A program made the translations under genes and the position numbers. Positions 17,901-25,891 of a stretch of DNA of 37,479 nucleotides are shown one piece after another. The notes below the pieces were generated by a model. It ran no database searches. It was not told the DNA's origin and saw only the letters and a list, made by a program, of their open reading frames with translations. Within the stretch, counting starts at the first letter, position 1. Each line of letters begins with the position of its first letter. Origin of the DNA: Planctomycetota bacterium (GTDB lineage: Bacteria > Planctomycetota > PUPC01 > JACPCR01); contig JAQBXN010000085.1 of NCBI GenBank assembly GCA_027625095.1, positions 1-37,479 on the forward strand. The letters are read 5' to 3'.

Positions 17901-20900
17901 CCATGTCCAGCTCAAGCATTTCGGTTGGATATCCTGTCTTTTCCGCGACGATTTCGAGGAGTTTGGAGGAAACTTCATCCGAAAGTGGTCTCGTCGCTCC
18001 GCGACGGGGCTTTTCTTCCTGTGGTCTCGTCGCGACGCGACGGGGCACTGCTATGTGCACATCCGAACGGCTTTCCGCCACAAACTCGATCACGTGACGC
18101 AAACTTTCGAATGCCCCCAAATGCTCGGATCTGATTTCCGGCAAACCTGGAAGCCGCTCTTCCAGCGCACTTAGAATCTCCACCCGTTTTATCGAATCGA
18201 TACCCAGATCCGAATCGAGCTCCATATCCAGTTCCAGCATCTCGACCGGATAGCCTGTCTTTTCAGCGACCACCTCCAGGAGCGCTTCGGTCACCTCTTC
18301 GATGTAGTGGGAGATCTCGGCTTCCGCTTCAGGTGTTGCTTCTTCGGTTTCGCCGAACCGGTGCAGGAAATCGATCACATCCCGTAGCGTTCTGAATTCG
18401 CCAAGATGCTCCGACTTAATTTCCGGCACATCCGGAAACGCCTCCTGAAACGCGGACAGAATCTCGACACGCTTAATCGAATCGATTCCCAAATCCGCGT
18501 CCATCTCCATATCGAGATTCAACATCTCGGCGGGGTAACCTGTCTTTTCAGCGACGATATTCAGAAGGCCTTTTTCATAGTGGCCATTACCGTTCGTAGC
18601 GGACTTTGGAATTTGGAATTCGGATTTTGAAATTCGGGATTCATCGGTCTTGGGGCTGACAGCCCGGCCGCGAGGCTCGGGGGAGGGTCTGGGAGGCGCA
18701 GATGCTGGAGTGTGGGCTGCGGGCTCGGCACTTGCTTCCGAATGTAAAGGCTGCGAAATGCCGGAATGATGGAGTTCTGGAGTAGACGGGGCTGCCTGGG
18801 GACTGACACCAAATTCCGAAATTCCCATTCCGGTTCCCGGCCCTGCACCGCTGACATGCCCCATCAGGTTCCCCTGCTGCTCAATCAGCTTTAAGAACAT
18901 CTGCTGTGTGGTCGCCTGACCTTCGAGGAACTGCTGATGCAGTCCAGCCGTCTGCTGCTGAAGCTGCTGCAACGCGGCGATATTCTGCTGCGCTGCCTGA
19001 AGGGCCTGTGCGAGCGCTGAATTATCAGCGATCACGCGGCTCGAGCCCGTTGACCAAGTTTGAGTTTGGGCGGATGGTGCGGTGGGTGCCGGCTCCGGCT
19101 GTCTTGGTTCGCCCTGGTGGAAATTTTGTCCCAACGATGACTCCTTCATTGATTTCGATGACTCTACCTTTTCTGCCTTTACGTGGGGCTGGACAGCTTC
19201 TGATGGCTTCGATCTCCTGTCATCTGATGCCTGATTTCTGACTGTCGGCGGCCTCTTCTCCCTTGGGCTCACGTAATTGGCACCGCACAGCTTCACTGTC
19301 ATTGCGGGTTTTTTGGATTCAACTTTTGCGCGCAGCTTTTCGGCAGAAGTATCCCAGCGTTCCAGAGCTACACCGCGACCGGCAGCAGCAAGCTGGGCCA
19401 GGGCGAATGCCAGATCCAGAAGGCCGGAACGCTTGCCGCCGGAAGCATCCATTGCGATAGCCGCGTGAACTCTCTCTTTGAGAATGTCGCCGATCAGGCC
19501 GGTTAATATCCTGCCGGGGCCGGCCTCAATGAAAGTGCGGATGCCGGCGGCGTACATATTTTCGATCTGCCGGACAAACTCGACTGGGCAGGCCAGTTGG
19601 CTGGCCAGGATTGCCTGAGCTTCACAGCCATCAGCCGGGTATTCCTCTGCAGTGGTGTTTGAGTAGACCGGGAAGCGGGCATCGCAAAAATCCACTTCGG
19701 AGAGAGCATCTGCGAACGGTTGTCTGGCTGCCGCAACCAGGGGGCTGTGGAATGCGGCGGACACCGGCAGTTTTTTGCACGGTAGCTTGCGATTCTTGAA
19801 TGCCTGTTCTGCTCTTTCGATCTCCGAAGTTGTGCCGGATAACACGGCCTGAGTGGGCGCGTTTTTATTCGCAATGATGAGGTCAAGCGACTCTTCATCG
19901 ATTGCCTCATTTATTTCATCGAGAGTTGCTTTGACTGCCAGCATAGAACCTCGGTCGCCCTCGCCACTGGCCATCAATTCACCGCGCAACCTGGCGAGTG
20001 AGTTCAGAGTTTCGATATCGATACGTCCGGCCGCGCAGAACGCGCTCAGTTCGCCAAAACTGTGCCCGGCAGCCGCGTCCGGATGCAGTCCGAATGCCTC
20101 CAGAATCTTGAAAGCGCCCATGCTGACCGCACCGATGGCGGGTTGCGCATTTTGGGTCTGGCGGAGAAGGGATTCCTGCTGAGCTTTGGTTTCCTTGTTG
20201 AAGGCCGGGTGTGGATAGATGAGGTCGGTAAGGCGTGAAGGTGAGGCCGAGTCCGCCACTACGAGGGTCTGATGGAATACGGGGAAATGGCACGCCAGAT
20301 CACGCAGCATGCCTGTCGTCTGTGATCCCTGGCCGGGGAAGACAACCGCGAGTTTTCCCGGTTCGCCTTCGCCAAAGTAAATGCCGGCAGAATGGCTGAT
20401 GATTGACGGCTGATGGCTGGTGGCCGATGAAAGAAGTTGGGCAGCTTTTGACTTTGTGTCCGGCAGATCAAAGCCGTCCTTCTCAAGCACGATCACCAGT
20501 CGGCAAACTGATTGGCTGTCGAACACTTCTCTAAGATCCAGGGCTCGAACCCGGATCTCATCCCAGGTAAGGTCATCCGGCAGATCTTCCAGGTCATCGT
20601 TGAGGGCCTCGCGACTGGCCGCGGCGAAGGGCAGGATGATGGCGGTACCGTCCCAGTCAATTTCAGCTTTGCGGCTCTCGTATTCTTCGAGCACCACGTG
20701 GAAGTTGCTGCCGCCGAATCCGAATGAGCTGACACCTGCCCGGCGGGGATGTGCCTGTCTCGGCATCCACGGTCGCATTTCTGTATTCACGTAAAACGGG
20801 CTCGTCTCCGGGGCAAGCACTTCAAGCGGTTCGTCGACCTTGGCTGTTGGAGGCAGGACTTTGTGGTGGAGTGCAAGCGCAGCTTTGATCAGCCCCGCCG

Positions 20901-22056
20901 CCCCGGCCGCGGCTTTTGTGTGGCCGATTTGGGACTTGACCGTACCGAGCGCGCACCAGCGGCCGTCAGGTCTTGATTCACGGAAAACTTTGGTCAGACC
21001 GTTTACTTCTGTGATGTCCCCCACTTTCGTACCGGTGCCGTGCCCCTCGATCAGTTCGATGGTATCGGGGCTGACACCGGCAATCTTGAAGGCATCTCGA
21101 AGAGCTTTGCCCTGTCCGTCTGCACATGGCGCGTAAATAGCATTTCCACTGCCGTCACTAGAAGAACCGACGCCCTTGATGACGGCGTAGATCCGGTCGT
21201 TGTCTCGTTCGGCATCTTCGAGCCGCTTGAGAATGACGATGCCAATTCCCTCGCCAAGGATGGTGCCATCAGCTTTTTTATCGAACGGCCGCGCATTCCC
21301 CGTAGGCGAAAGTGCCGGGGTCTTGCTGAAGCACATGTACATGAAAATATCGTTGAACGTGTCGAGCCCACCCGAAACGACCATGTCACTTTTTCCAGTG
21401 ACCAGTTCCATACATGCCAGGTGAATGGCGCTTAACGAGCTGGCGCATGCCGCATCGACCACAGTGTTGGTGCCGCCGAGGTCGAGCTTGTTGGCGATGC
21501 GGCCGGCAGCGACGTTGCCGAGCAGACCGGGGAAAGAATTTTCCTGCCAGGGCACGTAAGAATCGGCAATGCGTTCGATCACATCTTTGGCGACTGCGTC
21601 CTCTACCCCTGCATCCTTCAATGCCTGTCGCCACCTCGGATGCCCGAGCCGGGCGCCGAGGGGGATGACCAGCTCAAGCGTGCCGGTGACGCCCAGAAGG
21701 ACACTCACGTTGCGGCGAATTTCATCGTCAGCCGGCCAGTAGCCTGCGTCTTCGAGTGCGCGTTTGGCTACCACCATACCAAAGAGCTGGGTGGTATCGG
21801 TGGCCTCGATGGCATTGGGTGTAATGCCGAATTCCAGCGGGCTGAACTCGATCGGAGTAAGGAATCCGCCACGCCGGGCGTAGGTCATGTCCGGCGCTTT
21901 GGGGTCATCGTCGAAGTAGTCCTCGGGCTTCCAATGGGTGTCCGGTATCTCCTCGATCGCATCAATACTGTGTTTGATATTCGACCAGTATTCCTCGAGG
22001 CCCTCCGCTTTGGGAAACATACAGCCGATTCCGATAATGGCGATAGAAGAGGGCAT
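14992..22056 (-). CDS. Pfa-type iterative megasynthase: KS-AT-ACP-ACP-ACP-ACP-KR-DH
   Basis: 2354 aa. The KS (about 3-460) has the triad Cys204 (DAACASS), His339 (EGHGTGT), His379 (GHTKAAAG). The malonyl-type AT (about 565-870) has 'FPGQGSQ' and Ser666 in GHSFGE. A long linker includes a Gln-rich coiled coil (about 1010-1060). Four ACPs each carry LGIDSIKRVEI, with pantetheine serines at 1193, 1288, 1395 and 1494. The KR (about 1770-2030) has TGGARG and Tyr1966. The DH (about 2080-2345) has His2091 in HVMNGKAVLP and Asp2260 in DSVFQ. This is the domain order of PfaA from polyunsaturated fatty acid synthases and related secondary-lipid synthases. No thioesterase is seen. It makes a long acyl chain iteratively from malonyl units; the product cannot be read. 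The partner enoyl reductase lies 189 bases upstream. Several linkers contain period-7 or 26-nt repeats that also occur between genes. Confidence 0.93.
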   Translation of the reverse strand: MPSSIAIIGIGCMFPKAEGLEEYWSNIKHSIDAIEEIPDTHWKPEDYFDDDPKAPDMTYARRGGFLTPIEFSPLEFGITPNAIEATDTTQLFGMVVAKRALEDAGYWPADDEIRRNVSVLLGVTGTLELVIPLGARLGHPRWRQALKDAGVEDAVAKDVIERIADSYVPWQENSFPGLLGNVAAGRIANKLDLGGTNTVVDAACASSLSAIHLACMELVTGKSDMVVSGGLDTFNDIFMYMCFSKTPALSPTGNARPFDKKADGTILGEGIGIVILKRLEDAERDNDRIYAVIKGVGSSSDGSGNAIYAPCADGQGKALRDAFKIAGVSPDTIELIEGHGTGTKVGDITEVNGLTKVFRESRPDGRWCALGTVKSQIGHTKAAAGAAGLIKAALALHHKVLPPTAKVDEPLEVLAPETSPFYVNTEMRPWMPRQAHPRRAGVSSFGFGGSNFHVVLEEYESRKAEIDWDGTAIILPFAAASREALNDDLEDLPDDLTWDEIRVRALDLREVFDSQSVCRLVIVLEKDGFDLPDTKSKAAQLLSSATSHQPSIISHSAGIYFGEGEPGKLAVVFPGQGSQTTGMLRDLACHFPVFHQTLVVADSASPSRLTDLIYPHPAFNKETKAQQESLLRQTQNAQPAIGAVSMGAFKILEAFGLHPDAAAGHSFGELSAFCAAGRIDIETLNSLARLRGELMASGEGDRGSMLAVKATLDEINEAIDEESLDLIIANKNAPTQAVLSGTTSEIERAEQAFKNRKLPCKKLPVSAAFHSPLVAAARQPFADALSEVDFCDARFPVYSNTTAEEYPADGCEAQAILASQLACPVEFVRQIENMYAAGIRTFIEAGPGRILTGLIGDILKERVHAAIAMDASGGKRSGLLDLAFALAQLAAAGRGVALERWDTSAEKLRAKVESKKPAMTVKLCGANYVSPREKRPPTVRNQASDDRRSKPSEAVQPHVKAEKVESSKSMKESSLGQNFHQGEPRQPEPAPTAPSAQTQTWSTGSSRVIADNSALAQALQAAQQNIAALQQLQQQTAGLHQQFLEGQATTQQMFLKLIEQQGNLMGHVSGAGPGTGMGISEFGVSPQAAPSTPELHHSGISQPLHSEASAEPAAHTPASAPPRPSPEPRGRAVSPKTDESRISKSEFQIPKSATNGNGHYEKGLLNIVAEKTGYPAEMLNLDMEMDADLGIDSIKRVEILSAFQEAFPDVPEIKSEHLGEFRTLRDVIDFLHRFGETEEATPEAEAEISHYIEEVTEALLEVVAEKTGYPVEMLELDMELDSDLGIDSIKRVEILSALEERLPGLPEIRSEHLGAFESLRHVIEFVAESRSDVHIAVPRRVATRPQEEKPRRGATRPLSDEVSSKLLEIVAEKTGYPTEMLELDMEIDSDLGIDSIKRVEIMSALEQSMPGLPEVQSEHLGAFQTLRDVVEFVAAGDAVSAGESEASESGTPVRGDLSQQIESALIQVVADKTGYPAEMLELDMEIDTDLGIDSIKRVEILSALEEQVDGLPEIQSEQLGAFNTLRDVVNFLLPAGGGEIGQPLSSAGKSGADVAAHDALRSVDRRETKAGLQRFVVKAEPLNEPREKVELPAGARILVAGEGAFADQVCTVLCERSINAVLTSLTDAISTKEPLHGLLILSPTLPPSHSHTFVIDAFKLMQQSGPALRESGGILAAVTRLDGAFGFGAQEIRFPVSGGLAGLIKTAGHEWPEVSCKVLDADPDATAERIVDELLFAGPTEVGLTGQGQGAETRRIVLEQVAADDGEEFPFAAGDVIVITGGARGVTAEVALALAETAQPSLVLLGRSPVPYDEPDWLAGLTADAEIKKAILAQSNGDALPKWVGEEYRRHMANREILKNLERIRAAGSKAHYLSVDVRSAESVKAAFADIQAGIGNVTGVIHGAGVLADRLIEDKTSAQFEMVYETKVAGLQNLLAALDGGSKLKALITFASSTARFGRKGQVDYSAANEVLNKLVQHHARQNPHCHALSLNWGPWEGGMVTPALREVFASEGVGLIPLEAGARLLVDELRRKPGHPVELVVLGPGSTVVETPCPCSGEEPAAVVAENENLSVAFERSVSVEDHPFLASHVMNGKAVLPMAVIMEWLAHGAIHENPGLTFHGFNNIRVLKGLVLEEGESADLRFLAAKAHKEDGLFIVPVEMQSESNGRLIRHASGEVVLVKSLPAGSPPAAEPATKAFNGSDVYASHLFHGADFHAIQEIEGCSKEGIIATVVCTPSPSQWIQQPLRGTWLADPLAVDSVFQLMIVWSIEQTGSPSLPSFTGSYRQFVRSFPREGVRLVATVTKSTAHQATADIDFMDGSGNLVARMEGYECTINGALREAFAANELSQPVG
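17102..17136. repeat. G-rich degenerate period-7 repeat in the ACP4-KR linker
   Basis: Five 7-base units (GTGTGGG, AGTGTGA and so on) lie within coding sequence. They resemble the intergenic run at 37117-37151. Confidence 0.45.
17985..18046. repeat. Tandem 26-nt repeat in the ACP2-ACP3 linker
   Basis: Units 17985-18010 and 18021-18046 differ at 2 of 26 bases and are 36 nt apart, so the frame is kept. They encode two PRR-x-ATRP peptides. The unit begins GTGGTCTC and matches the intergenic copies at 11829-11852 and 31328-31350. Confidence 0.75.
18606..18642. repeat. Period-7 tandem repeat in the AT-ACP linker
   Basis: Five 7-base units: TTGGAAT twice, then TCGGATT, TTGAAAT and TCGGGAT. They encode an Ser/Lys/Ile/Phe-rich linker peptide just before ACP1. 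Loss or gain of one unit would shift the frame before all four ACPs. Confidence 0.7.
19221..19248. repeat. Period-7 NNNCTGA repeat in the AT-ACP linker
   Basis: Units CATCTGA, TGCCTGA and TTTCTGA, then a decayed CTGTCGG, lie within coding sequence after the AT domain. Confidence 0.55.
20393..20427. repeat. Period-7 tandem repeat in the KS-AT linker
   Basis: Five units: TGGCTGA, TGATTGA, CGGCTGA, TGGCTGG and TGGCCGA. They encode the Ser/His-rich peptide before the AT domain (about residues 544-555). Confidence 0.7.
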
Positions 22057-22067
22057 GGGCGGAATAA

Positions 22068-22088
22068 TTAATGGTTAATAGTTGATGG
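22068..22088. repeat. Period-7 repeat directly before the megasynthase start
   Basis: TTAATGG, TTAATAG and TTGATGG lie 11 bases before the start codon of the minus-strand megasynthase gene. The 189-base gap between it and the reductase gene holds nothing else that I recognise. Confidence 0.6.
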
Positions 22089-22245
22089 AAGAACCACCAC
22101 TTTAGACTCACTTATAACCTCTGGTCTAGCGCTTTTGATTCGGAGTGCTGGCCGGAAACCTGCATATTGATTGCACAGGCTGGGGCCTATTCTTCGAATC
22201 CTGAAACAGAGGAGATATAAGATGAGAATAAGATGGTTGTATGGT

Positions 22246-23856
22246 TCACATCCGCTTGTGAATCTCCTCCAGAGTCAGCGGCTCGATGCGGGTGGACAAC
22301 CTCACTCCCTGGTTGGCAAGGGAATTAAGGCGGTTCATGACGGCCGCGCCATAGAGGATGTTCATGGCGACAGTAACAACCTTCCGATTGGCTGGTTCTT
22401 CGAGAAATGAGCCTTTGACCCACTCGTTGAAAGCACCCATCGCGGGCCCGCACCAGACCTGATAGTCGATTTGCCGGGTAGGCTCTCCAGCATTTGCCCA
22501 ACGTGAGGACTGACCGAGATACCACCGAAAGATGAGCGCCATTTTATGCTTGGGATCCTGTTCCGCCCGTTGTAATTGGGCAGGATCACGCAGCTTGAAA
22601 AAGTCACTTGTCTGGGACCAAATCTCCTCGATCGTGGCTTTGAAAACCGTTTTCTCCAGCGCGGAACGCTCAGCCGGAGGAATCTCATCAACGCTGGCAC
22701 ATGAGCGATAGACCTCGAATAATTTCTGCCCGCGCATGGCAAACATTGTCCCCCGCTTCAGCACCTGGACCTTGACGCCCATTTCAAACATATCAGCCGC
22801 AGGCGCCATCGTGACGTCCGCCTGGCCCGCTTCTGCGAGCATTTGCCGGACGCGGTCGGAAGAACCGGATTCAACACACGCCTGATTTACCGACCCAGTA
22901 ACGATATATGCCGCGCCCATGGCAAAAGCCGCAGCCGCACTGGATGGAGTGGAAATTCCGCCGGCCGCGCCGACTCGGAGCTGCTGCCGGTATTTGAATT
23001 TCGCCTGTAACTGATCCCGTAAAGCGAGCATCGTGGGGATGAGAGTGACCAAGGGCCGATTGTCCGTGTGACCACCAGAATCCGCTTCCGCGGTGAAGTC
23101 CTGAGCCATTGGGATTTCTGCGGCCATCCCGGCCTGCTCGGTTGTGATACTGCCAGATTCAACAAGCGCTTTGAGATACTTTTCAGGAGGCGGAGACATG
23201 AACTGGGACGCCACTTCGGTGCGCGAAACCTTGGCAATGATCCGATTCGGCGTAACGACCTGCCCCTGCTTGTCACGACGAATTCCGTGCATTCGATAAC
23301 GCACGACCGGCAGAGTGAGGCCCAGGTAAGCGGACGCACTGACCCGCTTAACACCCTTCCTCAGATAGAGATCCACAATACCGGCCTCAAGGTCGGGCTC
23401 ATTCGGACTGTGAATGAGATTGAAGCCGTACGGCGCATCGCCAAGGTTGGATTGGAGACGAACAATAGCCTCTTCGACCCGTTTGGGTGGGAGTCCAGCA
23501 GCTCCAAAAAAGCCAAGTAGCCCCGCCCTGCTCATAGCTTCAACGATCTCGGCCGAGCCGATCCCATTAGCCATGGCACCAGCGAAATAGGGGTATTTGA
23601 TCCCGTGATCAGCACAAAAAGATGTATCGCCAAAATGTTCGATGGGGCAGGCTGGGACGTAAGCCTTAATAGGGAGCGCACCCTTATCGGGAGCTTCGCC
23701 GCCGAAGGTAGATATGCCGCTCTGGCCGACAGCAATCTGACCATTACTGGTCACCGCTGTCAGCGGGACAGATATCCGTCCTACCGCGACTCTGAGATCC
23801 GTCGATGGGGCGACACCACTAGATGTCCACCAACCTAGCGTTGCAGATGAGGCCAT
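22246..23856 (-). CDS. pfaD: PfaD-type trans-acting enoyl reductase
   Basis: 536 aa, close to the usual length for PfaD. It is an FMN-dependent TIM-barrel protein of the 2-nitropropane dioxygenase-like superfamily. Characteristic stretches are 'GAMANGIGSAEIVEAMSRAG' (about 93-112), 'NRIIAKVSRTEVASQFMSP', 'EADSGGHTDNRPLVTLIP' with His263, 'RVGAAGGISTP' (flavin phosphate loop) and the C-terminal 'WCGPAMGAFNEWVKGSFLE'. In Pfa systems PfaD reduces the enoyl-ACP intermediate in trans, which the neighbouring megasynthase lacks in cis. It is cytosolic and lies upstream of the megasynthase on the same strand with a 189-base gap, so co-expression is likely. The order PfaD before the PfaA-like gene differs from the marine pfaABCD clusters, where pfaD is last. 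No good SD precedes the ATG. Confidence 0.92.
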   Translation of the reverse strand: MASSATLGWWTSSGVAPSTDLRVAVGRISVPLTAVTSNGQIAVGQSGISTFGGEAPDKGALPIKAYVPACPIEHFGDTSFCADHGIKYPYFAGAMANGIGSAEIVEAMSRAGLLGFFGAAGLPPKRVEEAIVRLQSNLGDAPYGFNLIHSPNEPDLEAGIVDLYLRKGVKRVSASAYLGLTLPVVRYRMHGIRRDKQGQVVTPNRIIAKVSRTEVASQFMSPPPEKYLKALVESGSITTEQAGMAAEIPMAQDFTAEADSGGHTDNRPLVTLIPTMLALRDQLQAKFKYRQQLRVGAAGGISTPSSAAAAFAMGAAYIVTGSVNQACVESGSSDRVRQMLAEAGQADVTMAPAADMFEMGVKVQVLKRGTMFAMRGQKLFEVYRSCASVDEIPPAERSALEKTVFKATIEEIWSQTSDFFKLRDPAQLQRAEQDPKHKMALIFRWYLGQSSRWANAGEPTRQIDYQVWCGPAMGAFNEWVKGSFLEEPANRKVVTVAMNILYGAAVMNRLNSLANQGVRLSTRIEPLTLEEIHKRM

Positions 23857-24510
23857 TGATTGGGTGATTCGTTTATTCAGATAAAGTGCCCGCCAGATGA
23901 CTCAGGTTGGCATTGCCGCCTCCAGTCGGAAGACAAGACAGGCCGATGCCACACAAAAACCTGACCGATTCTGTTGAAGCGAAAAGCGAGAGTATTGAAT
24001 CTTGTCAGGAATTGACAACCCGGTCCTGCCCGTGAAAGTTCGCGCGTGTATTCTTGATTACGCCAACGGATGGCAAACCGATACAACGGGAAAAGAGCAG
24101 AATCCAATGTCCATTCGCTGTATCGGAGCACTCTCCGTTGAAACTCTCCAAATTATTGGTTGTGGCCATGTGCCGTGGTTAGAAGTGAGATCAAGATCGA
24201 GATTGGGAAGGATTTCACCTCCTCCTGCCTGGCTTCGCCTTCAGTAACTCAGGCATCCCCAGTCACGATCTCTTACATCGACCACAAAGACGACTGAAAG
24301 CGTTTTCAACAACTGAATCAGAGCAATCAGCCGCAGCGGTAAGGGCAAGCGGCCAGGCGTTGATGACCAATCCTGAGAGCAAACTGACAGTTTCAAAAGA
24401 TTCTATGAAATTACTCAAACAGAGAGATTCGACAGCGCCGAACCGGAACTTCTGGTCTGAAGGCGGCATCTAGATTCTGGTAGACGGACACATACTTGTC
24501 AGAGCCGGGG
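23857..24510. other. 654-base stretch without a recognised gene
   Basis: It separates the PfaD-like gene from the upstream dioxygenase gene. Short open frames exist on both strands (for example 24002-24247 on plus and 24263-24469 on minus), but none has a recognisable motif or a good start. It should contain the promoter of the lipid genes; I could not pick one with confidence. The gap weakens the case that the dioxygenase pair and the synthase form one transcript. Confidence 0.6.
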
Positions 24511-25395
24511 CTAAACCAGCGGAGCACCGATGTATCCCTGTATCTCTTCAAGTGGCACGTTTGCCAGCGGCCTGGAAGCAGGATGCAGCTTTTTCCATTC
24601 TTCGAAGACTACCGCGACCTCGCTGCCGAGGAGGTGTGAATACATCTTCCAGCGAAGATGACGTTCCTTGTAGTAATCGCTCCCGCGGGTCAACACTGCT
24701 TCGTGGTGCATTCGATTCATTGCCAGCGGAATCGCATATTCCGGATTATGGGGCCAGGTCGGGCCGGTCGGCTCCTGAGCGCGGTCAACGTAATACTTGA
24801 CCATGTAACGCATCCTGTCGCTGCAGTTATGGGACGCGGTGTGCCAGATGTCATAGTGAGTAACGGCCACAGTGCCGGCTTTGACAACCAACGGCACCTG
24901 TCCCCGGATGTTGCCGTATGTCTGCATGCGATCTGTCGGTGTATTCAGCAGGTGCGTGCCCGGCACAACATAGGTCGGCCCCATGTCTGCGGTGACATCC
25001 TGCGGGTAGTAGAGAAACATCAGCCGGCGAAGCTGATGATGGCGAACATTTACATCATCCTGGTGCCAACCGACGCCGCCGCCGCCTGGCGCAATGGCAT
25101 GGCAGTAACGGCCAAAAGTAAATGCATTCGGCCCGAGCAGGCTTTGAGAGGCGCCTCGAATCCTGGGATCGTCGAAGACGACTTTCAGTGAAGGCGATTT
25201 CTCAAAAATACTGAGACCGAGAGGATCATGTTGAAGGTCGACATTAATGGTGCCGTTTCCATCAAATTCGCTGCATACCCGCTCATGAATCTCGATGGGT
25301 ATATCAGGCTCGATGAGCAGGTAGCCCTGGATCACAAAATCAATGACCTGGTCATCGGTAAAGAGTACAGGTTCGGCTTGTGCGCTTTTACTCAT
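24511..25395 (-). CDS. Phytanoyl-CoA dioxygenase (PhyH) family Fe(II)/2-oxoglutarate oxygenase
   Basis: 294 aa, a normal length for the family. The double-stranded beta-helix facial triad is His111-x-Asp113 in 'VGWHQDDVN' and distal His185 in 'WHTASHNCSDRMRYMV', with an Arg after it for 2-oxoglutarate. 'TYVVPGTHLL' (about 147-156) is the usual PhyH loop. Such enzymes hydroxylate lipids, CoA esters or small molecules using O2, Fe(II) and 2-oxoglutarate. The start overlaps the stop of the preceding 138-residue gene in an ATGA, so the two are translationally coupled. The Pfa-type genes follow on the same strand after 654 bases, which makes acyl-chain hydroxylation an attractive but unproven role. 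Confidence 0.9.
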   Translation of the reverse strand: MSKSAQAEPVLFTDDQVIDFVIQGYLLIEPDIPIEIHERVCSEFDGNGTINVDLQHDPLGLSIFEKSPSLKVVFDDPRIRGASQSLLGPNAFTFGRYCHAIAPGGGGVGWHQDDVNVRHHQLRRLMFLYYPQDVTADMGPTYVVPGTHLLNTPTDRMQTYGNIRGQVPLVVKAGTVAVTHYDIWHTASHNCSDRMRYMVKYYVDRAQEPTGPTWPHNPEYAIPLAMNRMHHEAVLTRGSDYYKERHLRWKMYSHLLGSEVAVVFEEWKKLHPASRPLANVPLEEIQGYIGAPLV

Positions 25396-25808
25396 GAGAA
25401 AGTCTCCAATTTTTGAAGAACAAATTCATAACCATAAATGTCAATCTCGCGGTCACTCACCGCGGCCCGGTGATCCGGAAAATGCACAATCTGCCACCCA
25501 TCGATAAGGGCTTCGTGAACTGTCTTGTAGGCAAACTCCGGCCCGGCAGAGAGCCGCACAGCGGCGCCGCCAGGCACCGGCTCGACCAGATACATGGACA
25601 AGATTCCGCTGCGTGGTGAAGGAGTGTCCGCATGCAGGTAGAGGAGGCGTTGCCGCAGTTTTGAATTCATATCGCAGTTAGATGCGAGCTCGTTCAAATC
25701 CTCTTCAGAGAATCTACCTTCCGTTACTTTGGTCCGAGCCTTTTCAATCCACAATTTTATGGATGCAGGTTGGAGGTTTATGCTCGTATGTGAATTCATC
25801 TCTTTCAT
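25392..25808 (-). CDS. Small protein of unknown function coupled to PhyH
   Basis: 138 aa, not recognised. It is soluble, with no signal peptide or membrane segment. The N-terminal third is helical and charged. The C-terminal half (YLVEPVPGGAAVRLSAG, DGWQIVHFPDH, DIYGYEFVLQKLE) looks like a compact alpha/beta domain. The start may be ATG 25808 or ATG 25799; the second has AAAGAG close upstream, though the spacing is short. Its TGA overlaps the ATG of the PhyH gene (ATGA), which suggests a 1:1 partner, for example a chaperone, substrate-binding or regulatory subunit. This is inferred only from the overlap. Confidence 0.75.
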   Translation of the reverse strand: MKEMNSHTSINLQPASIKLWIEKARTKVTEGRFSEEDLNELASNCDMNSKLRQRLLYLHADTPSPRSGILSMYLVEPVPGGAAVRLSAGPEFAYKTVHEALIDGWQIVHFPDHRAAVSDREIDIYGYEFVLQKLETFS

Positions 25809-25867
25809 CTTCGGGTGAGTGGTGCTACTTTAGCCGCCGGCCACATGGTGCCAAGCCTGCCCATCTG

Positions 25868-25881
25868 CATCAACCATCAAC
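25868..25881. repeat. Two CATCAAC heptamers before the ankyrin/HhH gene
   Basis: Two perfect 7-base units end 10 bases before the ATG at 25892. They lie in the 83-base divergent promoter region shared with the 138-residue gene. Confidence 0.45.
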
Positions 25882-25891
25882 CGTACTTGCA

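Noticed and set aside
22171..22410. A plus-strand open frame with a good GAGGAGATATAAGATG start
   Set aside because: Most of it is antisense to the conserved C-terminus of the PfaD-like gene, and the peptide has no features.
24002..24469. Small genes in the gap between the PhyH and PfaD-like genes
   Set aside because: The short frames on both strands have no motif or good start, and none resembles a PPTase or thioesterase.
25682..25891. A 70-codon extension upstream of the ankyrin/HhH gene
   Set aside because: It is antisense to the 138-residue gene and has no recognisable sequence; ATG 25892 starts the domain-like part.
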